NCBI GenBank assembly: GCA_023444445.1
Contig: JAEXMK010000120.1
Coordinates: 1-7,566 of the forward strand
Direction of reading: 5' to 3'
DNA: 7,566 nucleotides
Origin: Pseudomonadota bacterium
GTDB lineage: Bacteria; Pseudomonadota; Alphaproteobacteria; Rhizobiales; Rhizobiaceae
Below the pieces are notes generated by a model, which saw only the letters and a program-made list of their open reading frames with translations, ran no database searches and was not told the DNA's origin. Below, one piece after another: positions 7,422 through 7,566 of this stretch. Each line of letters begins with the position of its first letter. Position 1 is the stretch's first letter. The translations under genes were made by a program, and so were the position numbers.

Positions 7422-7438
7422 GCAAATTATTGATTTGC
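7422..7438. repeat. Inverted repeat GCAAAT-N5-ATTTGC
   Basis: Perfect 6-base arms at 7422-7427 and 7433-7438 with a five-base spacer. The centres of the two arms are 11 bases apart, one helical turn, which suits a dimeric helix-turn-helix regulator better than an RNA hairpin. The regulator is not known. Confidence 0.35.
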
Positions 7439-7566
7439 ACCTATTTTTGTGGTACACCAACGACACTGATCCACAGCGTGGCATTTGTGTGCCCAAAAAC
7501 ACCACGAAAGCAACACCTCTTTTGCACGCGGTTTCCGTGACATATCGAGCGTTTACGTTATCGAAC

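Larger units (their letters stand above)
7164..7566. other. Non-coding region upstream of the glutamate dehydrogenase gene
   Basis: About 400 bp without a convincing gene, clearly AT-richer than the coding DNA. It must hold the promoter of the leftward dehydrogenase gene and may hold the start signals of a rightward gene beyond the edge. On the minus strand, TATATT (7195-7200) resembles a -10 box but has no good -35 partner. Several inverted repeats are present, listed separately. Smaller dyads are TGGT-AC-ACCA (7450-7459) and CCAC-AGC-GTGG (7471-7481). ACACC recurs at 7454, 7499 and 7513. I see no tRNA, known riboswitch or insertion sequence. Confidence 0.7.

Noticed and set aside
7341..7484. 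47-codon minus-strand open frame in the region upstream of the dehydrogenase
   Set aside because: No good ribosome binding site, no similarity I recognise, and inverted repeats run through it; most likely chance in AT-rich DNA.
1..7566. Possible novel mobile, defence or biosynthetic system
   Set aside because: All three complete genes and the partial one are recognisable core metabolic, regulatory or transport genes; there are no integrases, transposases, repeats of array type, or clusters of unknown small genes.

Overview
The window looks like ordinary chromosome from an alphaproteobacterium of the order Hyphomicrobiales (Rhizobiales), most like Agrobacterium/Rhizobium. Three things point there: a divergent pair of an acetyl-CoA acetyltransferase start (phaA) and the polyhydroxyalkanoate repressor PhaR (called AniA in rhizobia); a 1586-residue glutamate dehydrogenase of the large NAD-dependent (180-kDa) class; and GC-rich codon use in the genes with clearly AT-richer intergenic DNA. 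The genus is inferred from gene content and protein style, not from a marker gene.

Layout, left to right. Positions 1-40 hold the first 13 codons of phaA, read leftward. Positions 41-283 are a divergent regulatory region with an unusually dense set of TTGC/GCAA tetramers, probable PhaR operators. phaR follows at 284-859 (+). A short convergent gap with an 8-bp hairpin separates it from a leftward major facilitator superfamily transporter of the UMF1/Atg22-like type (914-2290, -). A 112-bp gap with a perfect 10-bp hairpin lies between that gene and the very large gene for NAD-dependent glutamate dehydrogenase (2403-7163, -), which fills about 63% of the window. Positions 7164-7566 are about 400 bp of AT-rich non-coding DNA upstream of the dehydrogenase, with several inverted repeats but no convincing gene.

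How the genes work together: phaA and phaR belong to one carbon-storage circuit. PhaA condenses acetyl-CoA in the first step of polyhydroxybutyrate (PHB) synthesis, and PhaR senses the polymer and represses PHB-granule genes and itself. The dehydrogenase deaminates glutamate to 2-oxoglutarate, feeding carbon into the citric acid cycle and releasing ammonium. Both therefore sit at the carbon/nitrogen balance, but the sequence shows no shared operon. The transporter has no known substrate; it follows the dehydrogenase on the same strand but with a hairpin in between.

I found no mobile element, CRISPR array, tRNA or rRNA, toxin-antitoxin pair or defence system, and nothing that supports a previously undescribed multi-gene system. 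The observations most worth a second look are the TTGC array before phaR and the structured non-coding region upstream of the dehydrogenase.
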